Source: Palsa-504 sp963844625
Lineage (GTDB): Bacteria > Actinomycetota > Actinomycetes > Streptosporangiales > Streptosporangiaceae
Assembly (NCBI GenBank): GCA_963844625.1
Contig: CAWJPF010000010.1
Location: forward strand, 1 to 64,000
DNA: 64,000 nucleotides
Direction of reading: 5' to 3'
Part shown: one piece after another, positions 39,748 through 48,565 of the stretch
Layout of the letters: the number at the start of each line of letters is the position of its first letter
Numbering within the stretch: the first letter of the stretch is position 1
Translations under genes and position numbers: made by a program
Notes under the pieces: model-generated
What the model was told of the DNA's origin: nothing
The model's input: the letters and a program-made list of their open reading frames with translations, nothing else
Database searches by the model: none

Positions 39748-41370
39748 ATGCTGGATCTGCTGACGTTCATCCTCGCCGCCGTTGCGGTCATCGTGGTGCT
39801 CCAGTTCCTGGCTGACAGGACCGGTTTGCCGGCCGCCGCGCTTCTCACCGTGGCCGGGCTGGTCTACGGCGTTCTCCCAGGCCCGAACCCCACGCTTGAT
39901 CCGCATGTGATCCTTACCTTCGTCATCCCGCCGCTGATCTACAGCGCGGCGCTGAATTCCTCCTTGCTGGCCATCCGGGAGAACATGCGGGCTGTCATCA
40001 GCTTGTCCATCGGACTGGTGCTGGCCACCGCCGTGGCTGTCGGGATAGGCATGGACCTGTTCGTGCCTGGGGTGGGCCTCGCCGCCGGTATCGCGCTGGG
40101 CGCTGCCCTGGCCCCGACCGACCCGGTGGCTGCGCTGGCCGTCGGCGGCCGCGTTGGCCTGCCGCCCAAGCTGATCACGATCATCGAGGGAGAAGGGCTC
40201 CTCAACGATGCCACCGCCCTGACGATCCTGACTGTGGCGGTCACCGCGGCGACCAGCGGCGGCTTCTCCCTGGGCGATGCGGTCCTGCGCTTCCTGCTCG
40301 CGGCCGCGGGCGGCTTGCTGTGCGGCATCGCCGTCGCGGTCGCCGTACGCCTGCTCCGGTCGGCCGTCCGCGATCCGTTGCTGGTCAACGGCATATCACT
40401 GGTCACGCCGTTCGCCGCCTACCTGCTCGGAGAAGAACTGCATGTCTCCGGTGTGCTGGCCGTCGCGGTGGCCGGGCTGATGATCGGCCACGACACACCC
40501 CGCTTTACCTCGGGCGCCAGCCGCCTGCAAGCCAGCGCGGTCTGGCATCTGGCCGACTTCCTTATCCAGGGATTCGTCTTCCTCCTGATCGGCGAGCAGA
40601 TCGCGTCGGTCGTCCGCGGCCTTAAGGCCTATCCCGTCGCCACGATCCTCGCCGCCGCGGCCGTCAGCCTCGGCGTCGTGCTGCTGCTGAGGCCGCTGTG
40701 GCTGGCACTCACGGAATCGCTGCCCCGCGCCCTGCGCACGCGCCTGGGCAGAGCTAGCGCACGCAGCAGCCAGTATCTTTCCGGTCGTGAGATAGCCGTG
40801 CTGAGCTGGGCGGGCACTCGAGGAGTTATCAGCCTGGCGGCGATATTCACCCTCCCGCTTGTCACCTCGAGCGGACGCCCTTTCCCCGGCCGGGATCTGC
40901 TCCTGTTCTGCACGTACCTGGTGGTCGTGGTAACCCTGGTCGGCCAGGGGTTCACGTTCGCGCCGATCGCGCGGGCCCTGGGCGTGCGCGCTGACCCGGC
41001 CGACGCGGCCTTGGTGCGTACCCAGGCGCGCGCCGCCTCGGTCCAGGCCGGCCTGTCCCGGCTGGACCAGATCGCCGCCGACGACCGCATCCCCGGGCCG
41101 GCTCTGGCGTCGCTGCGAGCCAGCCTTGAGCACCGGGCCAGGCGTTACCGCCAGCTGCTCGACCGGCTGGAAGCGGGCGAGGACGCCAGCCCGGCGGCCT
41201 CGCCGGAATATGAGGCCGCCCTGCGTGCTCGCCGGGCCGTCATCGACGCCCAGCGCGAGGAGCTGCTCCGCTGGCGGGACGCTGGCCACCTGCCCGACTC
41301 CAGCCTGCGCATCCTGGAACGCGAACTCGACCACGAAGAACGCATGCTCCCCCCGCATGACGACCATTGA
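39748..41370 (+). CDS. Na+/H+ antiporter, CPA1 (NhaP/NHE) family
   Basis: A 540-residue membrane protein. About twelve helices begin with LLTFILAAVAVIVVLQFLA. Helix signatures ALAPTDPVAALAV (near 120-132, conserved Asp) and IEGEGLLNDATALT are the ion-translocation motifs of CPA1 exchangers, and SWAGTRGVISLAAIFTLPL is another. A 130-residue C-terminal cytoplasmic part is charged and helical (YRQLLDRLEAGED.., RREELLRW-like). The protein exchanges Na+ (or K+) for H+. ATG 39748 has GTGGAGGT five bases upstream; the frame is open into the ferredoxin gene region but without similarity. It ends 4 bp before the GH2 gene start. Confidence 0.88.
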   Translation: MLDLLTFILAAVAVIVVLQFLADRTGLPAAALLTVAGLVYGVLPGPNPTLDPHVILTFVIPPLIYSAALNSSLLAIRENMRAVISLSIGLVLATAVAVGIGMDLFVPGVGLAAGIALGAALAPTDPVAALAVGGRVGLPPKLITIIEGEGLLNDATALTILTVAVTAATSGGFSLGDAVLRFLLAAAGGLLCGIAVAVAVRLLRSAVRDPLLVNGISLVTPFAAYLLGEELHVSGVLAVAVAGLMIGHDTPRFTSGASRLQASAVWHLADFLIQGFVFLLIGEQIASVVRGLKAYPVATILAAAAVSLGVVLLLRPLWLALTESLPRALRTRLGRASARSSQYLSGREIAVLSWAGTRGVISLAAIFTLPLVTSSGRPFPGRDLLLFCTYLVVVVTLVGQGFTFAPIARALGVRADPADAALVRTQARAASVQAGLSRLDQIAADDRIPGPALASLRASLEHRARRYRQLLDRLEAGEDASPAASPEYEAALRARRAVIDAQREELLRWRDAGHLPDSSLRILERELDHEERMLPPHDDH

Positions 41371-41374
41371 CGTG

Positions 41375-43747
41375 ATGCTAAGCATGAGTGACTTCAGGTT
41401 TCCTGCGGATACCGTCTCGTTCTGTACCGGCTGGCTTTTCGGCGTGGCATCGCAGGGCAGTAGCCTGCCCGGTTTTGACGACAGCGCCTTCGCGACGGTG
41501 ACGTTGCCGCATACGGTGGCGCCGCTGTCCTGGCAGGACTGGGACCCAGCTAGCTGGGAACGCGTATGGGTCTACCGCAAGCACTTTGACGCTCCGCCCG
41601 GCCCGGGCGGCATGCGCACCTTCCTGGACTTCGCCGCCGCCATGACCCGCGCTACGGTCACCCTGAACGGGGTGGAGGTGGCCGACCACCTCGGCGGATA
41701 CCTGCCGTTCAGCGCCGAGATCACCAGAGCGCTACGGCCGGCCGGGAACGTGCTGGCGGTAAGGCTGGACTCCACCTTCAACCTCAACGTGCCGCCGGAC
41801 AGGCCAGCGCCGCAGGTCAGCACCTCGGTCGACTTCTGGCAACCCGGGGGGATCTACCGCGACGTGCGGCTGCGGGTGGTGCCCCAGATCTTCCTGGCCG
41901 ATGTGTTCGCCAAGCCGGTCAACGTGCTCGACGCCACGGCCAGGCAGGTCGTGGTCGAGGTCACCGTGGACGCCGCGACGGTACCGGCTGACGCGGGCCC
42001 GGCGGGCACGGGCCCGGCGGGCACGGTGCAGGTCGCGGTCGAGCTGGTCGACGGGGCCCGCACGATCGCCTCGGCCCGGGTGCCGGTCGTGATCACCGAG
42101 GCCGGCCAGGTGACGGTGACCGCGACGCTGTCCGGGCTAGGCGACATCACGCTGTGGGACATCGACCACCCGAAGCTGTACCACGTCGTGGCGACGCTGA
42201 TGGCGGACGGCCGCCGGGCCCATGATTACCGGGTACGGACAGGGTTCCGCGAGGCTACCTTCTCCCTCGACGGGTTCTTTCTCAACGGCCGCAGGGTCAA
42301 GCTGTTCGGCGTCAACCGGCACCAGTTCTTCCCTTTCGCCGGCGGCGCCATGCCCGCCCGGATCCAGGCCAGGGACGCCCACATCATCCGGCGCGAGCTG
42401 AACTGCAACATGGTGCGCTGTTCGCACTATCCGCAGTCGGAAGCCTTCTACGACGCATGCGACGAGCTCGGGCTGATGGCCTGGGAGGAGGCCCCGGGAT
42501 GGGGCTACCTGGGCGACGAGTCCTGGCTGGCGCTCGCCTACCGGGACATCGGGGAGATGATCGTCCGGGACCGCAACCACCCGTCGATCATCATCTGGGG
42601 CGCGCGGCTCAACGAGACCCCCAACAACGCCCCGTTCTACACCAGCACGAATGAGCTCGCGCATGCCCTCGACGACTCGCGCCCGACCGCCGGCGCGATG
42701 GCCGGACTGCGGCTCGCCGCAGACTACGAGCAAGACGTGTTCGGCGAAGACGACTACTCGTCCGTCTCCGCCGCCAGGAGAGTTCTCGCCAGGAGGATAA
42801 ACAGGAGGGTAAAGGAGCCGACGCTGCAGCCGCCGGTGGACGGGGCCGGCCAGCCGTACCTGGTCAGCGAGGCGGTCGGCACCCTGTCCGGGCCGGCCAA
42901 GTACTACCGCAGGACCGACAGCCAGGCCGTCCAGCAAGGGCAGGCGACGGCGCACGCTCGGGTGCACCACATCGCCGCCTCCGACGACCGGTACTGCGGG
43001 CTGCTCGCCTGGTCCGGGTTCGACTACCCATCCGGGAGCGGCAACCAGTATCAGGGCGTGAAGTACACCGGCGTCGTGGACCTGTTCCGGATCCCCAAGC
43101 CAGGCGCCGCCATCTACCAGGCGCAGGCCGACCCGCACCGCACCCCGGTCATCGCGCCCGCGTTCTACTGGGATTTCGGCCCGGTATCCCCGGTCACCAG
43201 CCTGCCGGCCGCGATGATCTGCGCCAACCTCGACCGGCTCGAGGCTTACGTCGGCGGCGAGCACTTCGCGACTCTCATGCCCGACACCGCTGGCTATGCG
43301 AACCTTGCCCACCCGCCCTCCTTCGCCGACTTCAGAGCGGTCGACGGCTCGTCAAGGCCCGAACTGCGCATCGACGGCTACCTCGGCTCGGCCAAGGTAG
43401 CCTCCCGCTCGCTGGCTTGCGACCCAGCCGGCGACGTGCTGCGGCTAGCCGCGGACGATGCCGAGATCGACGGCGACGGCGTGGACGCGACCCGGCTGGC
43501 GTTCCGCGCGGTTGACCGCTACGGCTCACCTCGCCCTTACGTCACCGGGCAGGTCACCCTGGATGCCGAGGGCCCGGGGATGCTTATCGGTGACAATCCC
43601 TTCGACTTCGCCGCCGCGGGCGGAGTCGGCGCCGTGTGGCTACGCTCCTGGCCTGGCTCGACGGGTACCGTGACCGTCCGGGCGTGGCACCCAAGCCTGG
43701 GTAGCGCGGTCGCGCGCGTCCAGATCCGCGGCGCCGTAGCCAGGTGA
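41375..43747 (+). CDS. Glycoside hydrolase family 2 protein (beta-galactosidase-like)
   Basis: A 790-residue enzyme (or 787 from ATG 41384). The N-terminal sugar-binding domain has the GH2 entries FDDSAFATVTLPHT, WVYRKHFDAPPG and DFWQPGGIYRDVRLRVVP. An immunoglobulin-like domain follows, then the TIM barrel: GVNRHQFFPFAGGAM, CNMVRCSHYPQSEAFYDACDELGLMAWEE, IIIWGARLNETPN with the acid/base Glu, and YLVSEAVGTL as the likely nucleophile strand. The C-terminal domains are beta-rich. It cleaves a beta-glycoside, but galactoside versus glucuronide or other specificity is open. There is no signal peptide, so it acts in the cytosol. It follows the antiporter gene immediately. Confidence 0.88.
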   Translation: MLSMSDFRFPADTVSFCTGWLFGVASQGSSLPGFDDSAFATVTLPHTVAPLSWQDWDPASWERVWVYRKHFDAPPGPGGMRTFLDFAAAMTRATVTLNGVEVADHLGGYLPFSAEITRALRPAGNVLAVRLDSTFNLNVPPDRPAPQVSTSVDFWQPGGIYRDVRLRVVPQIFLADVFAKPVNVLDATARQVVVEVTVDAATVPADAGPAGTGPAGTVQVAVELVDGARTIASARVPVVITEAGQVTVTATLSGLGDITLWDIDHPKLYHVVATLMADGRRAHDYRVRTGFREATFSLDGFFLNGRRVKLFGVNRHQFFPFAGGAMPARIQARDAHIIRRELNCNMVRCSHYPQSEAFYDACDELGLMAWEEAPGWGYLGDESWLALAYRDIGEMIVRDRNHPSIIIWGARLNETPNNAPFYTSTNELAHALDDSRPTAGAMAGLRLAADYEQDVFGEDDYSSVSAARRVLARRINRRVKEPTLQPPVDGAGQPYLVSEAVGTLSGPAKYYRRTDSQAVQQGQATAHARVHHIAASDDRYCGLLAWSGFDYPSGSGNQYQGVKYTGVVDLFRIPKPGAAIYQAQADPHRTPVIAPAFYWDFGPVSPVTSLPAAMICANLDRLEAYVGGEHFATLMPDTAGYANLAHPPSFADFRAVDGSSRPELRIDGYLGSAKVASRSLACDPAGDVLRLAADDAEIDGDGVDATRLAFRAVDRYGSPRPYVTGQVTLDAEGPGMLIGDNPFDFAAAGGVGAVWLRSWPGSTGTVTVRAWHPSLGSAVARVQIRGAVAR

Positions 43748-43844
43748 ACCGCCGAACATTGCTCGACTTAGTTGGATCATACTAGAGTACTGGATCATTC
43801 ATCGTCGGGCAGCACCGGCACAACCAGCAAGGACGGACTAGCAG

Positions 43845-44420
43845 ATGGCTGAGGTCTTGTTGTTTCACCACGCGCAGGGCCAGACCCCGGGGTTCCTCGC
43901 CTTCGCGGACACCCTGCGCGAGGCGGGGCACACCGTGCATACGCCGGACCTGTTCAACGGCCGGACGTTCGGCTCCCTAGAGGAAGGGGTGGCGTTCGCC
44001 GAGAGCACCGGCTTCGGCGAGATCATCGAGCGCGGCACACGTGCCGCCGACGAGCTGCCTCCTGGGCTGGTGTACGCGGGCTTCTCGCTCGGGGTGCTGC
44101 CGGCCCAGCGCCTGGCCCAGACCCGCACGGGAGCCCGCGGCGCGCTGCTGTTCGAGGCGTGCGTCCCGGTCTCGGAGTTCGGATCGTCCTGGCCGGCCGG
44201 CGTGCCCGTCCAGGTGCACGGGATGGACGCGGATCCGTTCTTCGCCGGCGAAGGCGATATCGATGCGGCCCGCGCGCTCGTGGCCTCGACCGAGCAGGCC
44301 GAACTGTTCATCTACCACGGCGACCAGCACCTGTTCGCCGACGCCAGCCTGCCGTCCTACGATCAGGATGCCGCAGCCTTGCTGATCCAGCGCGTGCTCG
44401 GCTTCCTCCGCGAAAGGTAA
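43845..44420 (+). CDS. Dienelactone-hydrolase-family alpha/beta hydrolase
   Basis: A 191-residue alpha/beta hydrolase. It begins EVLLFHHAQGQTPGFLAFADTLREAGHTVHTPDLFNGR (oxyanion and Asp-rich loop), has the nucleophile elbow GFSLG with Ser81, and ends with VHGMDADPFF (acid) and FIYHGDQHLFAD (catalytic His). Classical dienelactone hydrolases use Cys at the elbow; a Ser here points to a general esterase. The upstream 100 bp hold two direct copies of TGGATCAT, 18 bp apart, possibly a promoter or operator. No partner genes indicate the substrate. Confidence 0.85.
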   Translation: MAEVLLFHHAQGQTPGFLAFADTLREAGHTVHTPDLFNGRTFGSLEEGVAFAESTGFGEIIERGTRAADELPPGLVYAGFSLGVLPAQRLAQTRTGARGALLFEACVPVSEFGSSWPAGVPVQVHGMDADPFFAGEGDIDAARALVASTEQAELFIYHGDQHLFADASLPSYDQDAAALLIQRVLGFLRER

Positions 44421-44468
44421 GCCAGGCCGCCCCCCGGTCGGCGGATCGTGGTCGACGGCGGCCGCGGC

Positions 44469-45269
44469 CTAGGAAACGGAGAGCGGCCAGGTGAAGTCCT
44501 TCGCGACGATCCGCTGGTCGGTCACGCCGTCGGAGGCGCGGGAGGCGAGCCAGCAGATGGGCGGGCCCATGATGGCCGGATCGAGCCAGCTGGCCCGCAT
44601 CTCCTCCGGGGCGGAATCTGGCGTCATGCCGGTCCTGGTGGCGCCGCCGGGCAGCAGCAGGTTCACGTCGATGCCGGTGCCGGCGAGGTCGGCGGCCATG
44701 ATGTGGGAGAGCGCCTCGGTCGCGGCGCGCGACGGGCCGTAGGGCGTGAAGCCCCCGCGCCGCATCGTGGTCTCGCTGACCGAGATGTTGACGATCTTGC
44801 CGTAGCTGGCGTCGAGCATGTGCGGCACGACCGCGCGCGCGACCAGGAAGTAGCCCAGGACGTTGGTGGCGAACAGGTCTTGAAAGCCATCCGGGCTGAC
44901 CTGCCAGAAACCCTGGGGGCTGGTCATGAAGTCCGGGTTCACGGTGCGCATGCCGATGCCGGCGTTATTGACGAGTACGTCGAGGCCGCCGAGGGCCGAA
45001 AGCGCGTGCTCGACGCCGGCGGAGACGGACTGCTCAGCACGGACGTCCATGGCGAGCCCGGCCACGCGGGTCCCGTCGGCGATCCGGGCGGCGGCATCCC
45101 GGGCGCGCGGCCCGGTCCGGCCGGTCAGGAGGACCTGGGCGCCGGCCTGCGCCAGCGCCTGGCTCATGGCGAAGCCGAGCCCGCTTGTACCCCCGGTCAC
45201 CAGCACGCGGACGCCCTCGAGATCCGGCGTGGTCTGCGCGTCAGAGGATTCCGTCACCTGACTGACCAT
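44469..45269 (-). CDS. SDR-family oxidoreductase with YxxxR in place of YxxxK
   Basis: A 266-residue short-chain dehydrogenase. It shows VLVTGGTSGLGFAMSQALAQAGAQVLLTGR for cofactor binding, NNAGIGMR, a VNISVS strand for the catalytic Ser, and YGPSRAATEALSH where Tyr is present but the usual catalytic Lys is Arg. The C-terminus (LASRASDGVTDQRIVAKDF) is SDR-like. The Arg could still lower the Tyr pKa or the protein may be a binding/regulatory SDR. ATG 45269 lies 11 bp after the DUF2332 stop, indicating co-transcription; a start at 45302 would overlap that gene. Confidence 0.85.
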   Translation of the reverse strand: MVSQVTESSDAQTTPDLEGVRVLVTGGTSGLGFAMSQALAQAGAQVLLTGRTGPRARDAAARIADGTRVAGLAMDVRAEQSVSAGVEHALSALGGLDVLVNNAGIGMRTVNPDFMTSPQGFWQVSPDGFQDLFATNVLGYFLVARAVVPHMLDASYGKIVNISVSETTMRRGGFTPYGPSRAATEALSHIMAADLAGTGIDVNLLLPGGATRTGMTPDSAPEEMRASWLDPAIMGPPICWLASRASDGVTDQRIVAKDFTWPLSVS

Positions 45270-45280
45270 ACCCGTGCTGA

Positions 45281-46252
45281 TTACGCGAGCCACCGCACCC
45301 ACGTTCCGTGTGAGTCGGTGATGGCGATGGGCGTCCGGCCGTCTCTGGCGAGCACGAACGGCGTGCCCTGGACTGAGGGTCCGGGCATGTCCGGCACGAT
45401 GCCGGGTCCTTCGTTGGACAGCCAGACGGCCGCCAGGCCGCGGACGATGCCGGCGAACTGCCGCCGCTGCCGGGGCTCCACATAGGCGAGCACGGCGGAG
45501 TGGTAGACGACCAAGGTCGCCTCGGCGGGGGCCTGGGCGGCCAGCGCGGGAAGGTCAGTAACCAGGTCACCGCGATGTACCTTGGGCGGGTCGCGGCGGG
45601 CTGCGGCGACCGCGGCGGCCAACCGCTCCGCGCGGTCGCCTTCACCGGGCCACACTAGGTACGACAGCCAGCGGACGTCGTCCTCGCTGGTGACGTCGAG
45701 CGGGTTGAGGTCAAGCCCGGCCCGCCAGGCGATCGCCGGAACCTGCGCCGGCAGGGGAACCGGTCCGCGCGGCGCGCAGCGCAGGACCGGCGCTTGCGGA
45801 TCCTGGCCCGCAATCCGGTGCCCGGCGTAGTCGTAGGAGTACCGGTCGAAGAGCAAGGTGAGCCCGGCGCTGGCACCTACCTCGATCAGCGCCAGCGGCG
45901 GCGGCAGCTGGGCCAGGGCCGGAAGCAGCGTGGCGCAGCGGGCGGGCTCGTTGGTCTGCGTACGCCTGGCCAGCATCACCGCGGCCAGCTCAGCCTGGTT
46001 ATCGCTGACCAGGGCCCGCAGCCGGCCGATGTCGACGGATCCGTCCAGCAGGTAGCGGGCGGCCGCGAAGAGCAGATTGGGCTGGCGTTTTTCCGGCGGC
46101 AGCGCGCCGAGAAATCGCAGGATGGCGGGGTCTTCAGCGACCGCGGCGGCCAGTGACTCATAAGCTGCGGAGCGGCCGCGGGCCCCCTCGGCGAATTCCC
46201 GGTAGTTCTCCGCGGCGCTCCTGGTCGGATCGTGACCGTGCATCATCGCCAC
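45281..46252 (-). CDS. DUF2332-family protein
   Basis: About 323 residues. Family blocks are YREFAEGARGRSAAYESLAAAVAEDPAILRFLGALPPEKRQPNLLFAAARYLL (N-terminal), TQTNEPARCATLLPALAQLPPPLALIEVGASAGLTLLFDRYSYDY, and VVYHSAVLAYVEPRQRRQF (C-terminal). The IEVGASAGL segment resembles the SAM-binding glycine motif of methyltransferases, but the family is uncharacterised. GTG 46252 has TAGCCT seven bases upstream, pointing to a leaderless start; ATGs at 46246/46243 are close alternatives. It is divergent from the truncated GNAT gene by about 30 bp. Confidence 0.85.
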   Translation of the reverse strand: MAMMHGHDPTRSAAENYREFAEGARGRSAAYESLAAAVAEDPAILRFLGALPPEKRQPNLLFAAARYLLDGSVDIGRLRALVSDNQAELAAVMLARRTQTNEPARCATLLPALAQLPPPLALIEVGASAGLTLLFDRYSYDYAGHRIAGQDPQAPVLRCAPRGPVPLPAQVPAIAWRAGLDLNPLDVTSEDDVRWLSYLVWPGEGDRAERLAAAVAAARRDPPKVHRGDLVTDLPALAAQAPAEATLVVYHSAVLAYVEPRQRRQFAGIVRGLAAVWLSNEGPGIVPDMPGPSVQGTPFVLARDGRTPIAITDSHGTWVRWLA

Positions 46253-46269
46253 GTCCCGCAGGCTATCGG

Positions 46270-46275
46270 TATCCT
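46270..46275 (+). promoter_or_regulatory. -10 box (TATCCT) of a leaderless promoter
   Basis: TATCCT ends six bases before the GTG at 46282. The divergent DUF2332 -10 (TAGCCT on the minus strand, 46265-46260) lies beside it, so two promoters fire away from each other within 30 bp. Confidence 0.45.
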
Positions 46276-46281
46276 CGGCGA

Positions 46282-46578
46282 GTGAAGATCGTGGTCGACG
46301 ACCTTTCCGGCCCGCAGATCGCCAGCCACGCCGAGGTGAAGTCGATGCGCACCGCGCCGGCCCGCCAGCGAAGCGGGGTCGCATCGCTGCTGCTCGAGCA
46401 CATCATCACCGAGGCCACGCGGATGGGATTCACCCGGCTGAGCCTGGAGACCGGCTCAGCGGAGTTCTTCCGGGCCGCCAGGAAGCTGTACGAGAGGTTC
46501 GGGTTCGAGTACTGCGAGCCGTTCGCGGCCTACCAGCCCGACCCGAACAGCGTCTTCTTGACCAGGACGCTCAGCTGA
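46282..46578 (+). pseudogene. GNAT acetyltransferase lacking its central part (in-frame deletion)
   Basis: The frame starts VKIVVDDLSGPQIAS, the usual first strand and helix of a common actinobacterial GNAT, then continues directly with HAEVKSMRTAPARQRSGVASLLLEHII (acetyl-CoA loop RQRSGVA), LSLETGSAEFFRAARKLYERFGF and a normal C-terminus. About 50 residues expected between PQIA and HAEVK (helix 2 and strands 2-3) are missing, leaving 98 residues against roughly 150. The frame is intact and the promoter looks functional, so a small protein may still be made, but an active acetyltransferase is doubtful. Confidence 0.65.
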
Positions 46579-46643
46579 AGCGGGCGGCTCGCCGCACCAG
46601 CAGGTCGGCCCTGGCGCGCCCGGGTTTGCGGTATGTAGCCGGT

Positions 46644-47099
46644 TTAGCGCGCCGACCTGAGCTGGGCCGAGGTCTTGCGGGCCTGGGTCAGGGCGGCGGC
46701 CATCATGTCCGCGGCCTGGCCCGCGGCCGCGAGCGCCTCGACCACCTCGGCGACCCAGAAGTCGGGATCCTGGCCGGGAACTGGCGTGATCTGCCCTTCC
46801 TCGCGCTGCACCACCAGGATCCGGGCGAGCTGCTCGCATAGCTGTGGCAGGTCCTGCCCCATCTGCTCCAAGTTCGCGATGACGTCGCGTGCATCATCGA
46901 GGCTCGCGACGTCGGCGCCGTCAGAGGTCAGGTCGTACAGCTCGCGAATAGCCTCGGCGGCCTGACTGGCGATGTCGCGGGCCGTCATCGTGCTGGCCAG
47001 CTCGCGCCCACGCTCGGCTCCTGCTCCCGGCCGGCCCCGGGCGAGTGCGGCAGACTCGGCGTCTACAGCAGAGCCGTAGGGACGAAGCCGTTTGGGCAT
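46644..47099 (-). CDS. Hypothetical helical protein
   Basis: A 151-residue protein I do not recognise. The first 35 residues are basic and Ala/Arg-rich. From MTARDIASQAAEAIRELYDLTSDGADVASLDDARDVIANLEQMGQDLPQLCEQLARILVVQREEG on it is predicted helical with heptad-like hydrophobics, and a second helical block contains WVAEVVEALAAAGQAADMMAAALTQARKTSAQL. It has no signal peptide or membrane segment. GGAGAGAG stands directly before the ATG. An internal ATG (MTARD) is a possible start. Confidence 0.65.
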   Translation of the reverse strand: MPKRLRPYGSAVDAESAALARGRPGAGAERGRELASTMTARDIASQAAEAIRELYDLTSDGADVASLDDARDVIANLEQMGQDLPQLCEQLARILVVQREEGQITPVPGQDPDFWVAEVVEALAAAGQAADMMAAALTQARKTSAQLRSAR

Positions 47100-47186
47100 C
47101 TCTCTCCAGGGGTTGCTCGGGGTACGGGCCGCTCAGCACGGCCCCTAAGTACGATACTTGACGTCCTCCGAGGGAGGATGATGACC

Positions 47187-47363
47187 ATGCCGCCGGATAA
47201 AGCCCCGCACCAGCCGGCCAGCGCCGAGCCAGACCCGGACGACACGCCGGTCGTGCCGGTGCGGAGCCGGGACGACTCCGACGTCGGCTGGGGTGAACCG
47301 CCCGAGCCAGACGATGACGAGCGCCTCTACCGGGAACGGCCGCCGCACTGGGATTCCGCCTAG
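47187..47363 (+). CDS. Small acidic protein
   Basis: A 58-residue protein from ATG 47187, the ATG best spaced (nine bases) from AGGGAGG. It is rich in Asp, Pro and Glu (AEPDPDDTPVVPVRSRDDSDVGWGEPPEPDDDE) and ends RLYRERPPHWDSA. Short acidic proteins ending in a similar ERPPHWD motif are familiar from other actinobacteria, but no function is known to me. It stands between two minus-strand genes. Confidence 0.6.
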   Translation: MPPDKAPHQPASAEPDPDDTPVVPVRSRDDSDVGWGEPPEPDDDERLYRERPPHWDSA

Positions 47364-47457
47364 GCCGCGACCGGGTTGTGCGCCGGGCTCGGCGTCGCGA
47401 TTCCATTCGGAGCCGACCAGCGACTTCTGCTAGGAGGTGGCCCGGGGCAGGCACCAG

Positions 47458-47480
47458 GTCCGTTCGGTCAAAAATGGTCT
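47458..47480 (+). repeat. CCGTTCGG-type dispersed motif
   Basis: GTCCGTTCGGTCAAAAATGG followed by TCT shares 16 bases (CCGTTCGGTCAAAAAT) with the right arm of the inverted repeat at 4416-4453. It lies between the convergent small acidic gene and the lacI-family gene. Confidence 0.4.
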
Positions 47481-47505
47481 TTGCCCTTGGCGGACTTACG
47501 GGCGG

Positions 47506-48543
47506 TCAGGTGGGAGCGGGACCGCTCGACCCGCGGACCTCTAGCCGCGGCGGCATCAGCAGGATCTCGCCGGGCGCGTCCGGGTGCTCGATGCGTCCCA
47601 GCAGGATCCGTGCGGCCTGCTGGCCCATCGCGAAGGCGGTGCCGTCGACGCTGGTGAGCCAGAGCGCCCGCAGCCGGGCCAGGACGGAGTTGTCGAAGCC
47701 GACGAGCGAGAGCTCCTCGGGTACCCGGACGCCGAGCGCAGCCGCCGCGGAAAGAGCCCCGACGCAGGTCAGGTCGTTAGCCGCGAAGATGGCGGTCGGC
47801 CGGTCCTGGCGACTCAGGAGCCGGACCGTGGCGCGGTAACCGCCCTCCTCGCTCATGTCGCCGGCCTCGACGGCTGCGTTCCCGGACAGACCCGCCGCCC
47901 GCATGGTGTCCTCGTAGCCCTGCATACGCAGGCGGCCGGCCACGCTGGGCAGGCCGGAGATGTGGGCGATCCGGGTATGCCCGAACTCGATCAGGTGCCG
48001 GACCGCCAGCGTCCCGCCGAGATGGTTGTCGTTGGCCAGGACGTCAACGTGCGGCAGATCGAGATCCAGGCCGCGGCCGCCGACTGCGACGGTCGGGATT
48101 TTGCCGGCCACGTCGATGATGGCCTGCGAGACGGGGATCGACCCGGCCAGGACGAGGCCGTCGACGCCTAGATCGAGGAACGACCAGCTCAGGGTCTCGT
48201 CCAGCATCCGGTCGATCCGGCCGTCGCCCAGCAGGATGTGCTTTCCGGCCGCGTGCAGCGCCGGGGTCAGGCCGTCGAGCATGTCCGCGAACCAGGGCTG
48301 GCGCAGGTCGTTGAGGAGCACCCCGACCGTGCGGGAGCGCCGCTCGGCCAGCAGCCGGGCCGCCGCGTTCGGCCGGTACCTGAGCTCGGCGACGGCACGC
48401 AGCACAGCCTCGCGGCTGGCCGGGCTGACCTTCGGCGAGTCACGCAGCACCAGCGAGGCCAGTGACTTGGACACGCCGGCCCGGGCCGCGACGGTCTCCA
48501 GGGTCGGCCTGCGGGCGATTCGGCCGTCGTCTGTGGATGTCAC
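47506..48543 (-). CDS. LacI-family transcriptional regulator
   Basis: A 345-residue regulator. The HTH and hinge are RPTLETVAARAGVSKSLASLVLRDSPKVSPASREAVLRAVAELRYRPNAAARLL. A periplasmic-binding-protein-like effector domain follows (TVGVLLNDLRQPWFADMLDGL.., TAIFAANDLTCVGALSAAAALGVRVPEELSLVGFDNS). Such proteins sense sugars or nucleosides. It starts at GTG 48543 with GGAGG upstream, and an operator (48566-48581) overlaps the transcription start region. The same operator type occurs upstream of the mocD-like gene at 38105, so it may control both. Confidence 0.92.
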   Translation of the reverse strand: MTSTDDGRIARRPTLETVAARAGVSKSLASLVLRDSPKVSPASREAVLRAVAELRYRPNAAARLLAERRSRTVGVLLNDLRQPWFADMLDGLTPALHAAGKHILLGDGRIDRMLDETLSWSFLDLGVDGLVLAGSIPVSQAIIDVAGKIPTVAVGGRGLDLDLPHVDVLANDNHLGGTLAVRHLIEFGHTRIAHISGLPSVAGRLRMQGYEDTMRAAGLSGNAAVEAGDMSEEGGYRATVRLLSRQDRPTAIFAANDLTCVGALSAAAALGVRVPEELSLVGFDNSVLARLRALWLTSVDGTAFAMGQQAARILLGRIEHPDAPGEILLMPPRLEVRGSSGPAPT

Positions 48544-48565
48544 CGCACCCGCCTCCGCTTGTACG

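Noticed and set aside
41126..41374. Upstream extension of the GH2 frame
   Set aside because: It lies inside the end of the antiporter gene in another frame; GH2 similarity begins after ATG 41375/41384.
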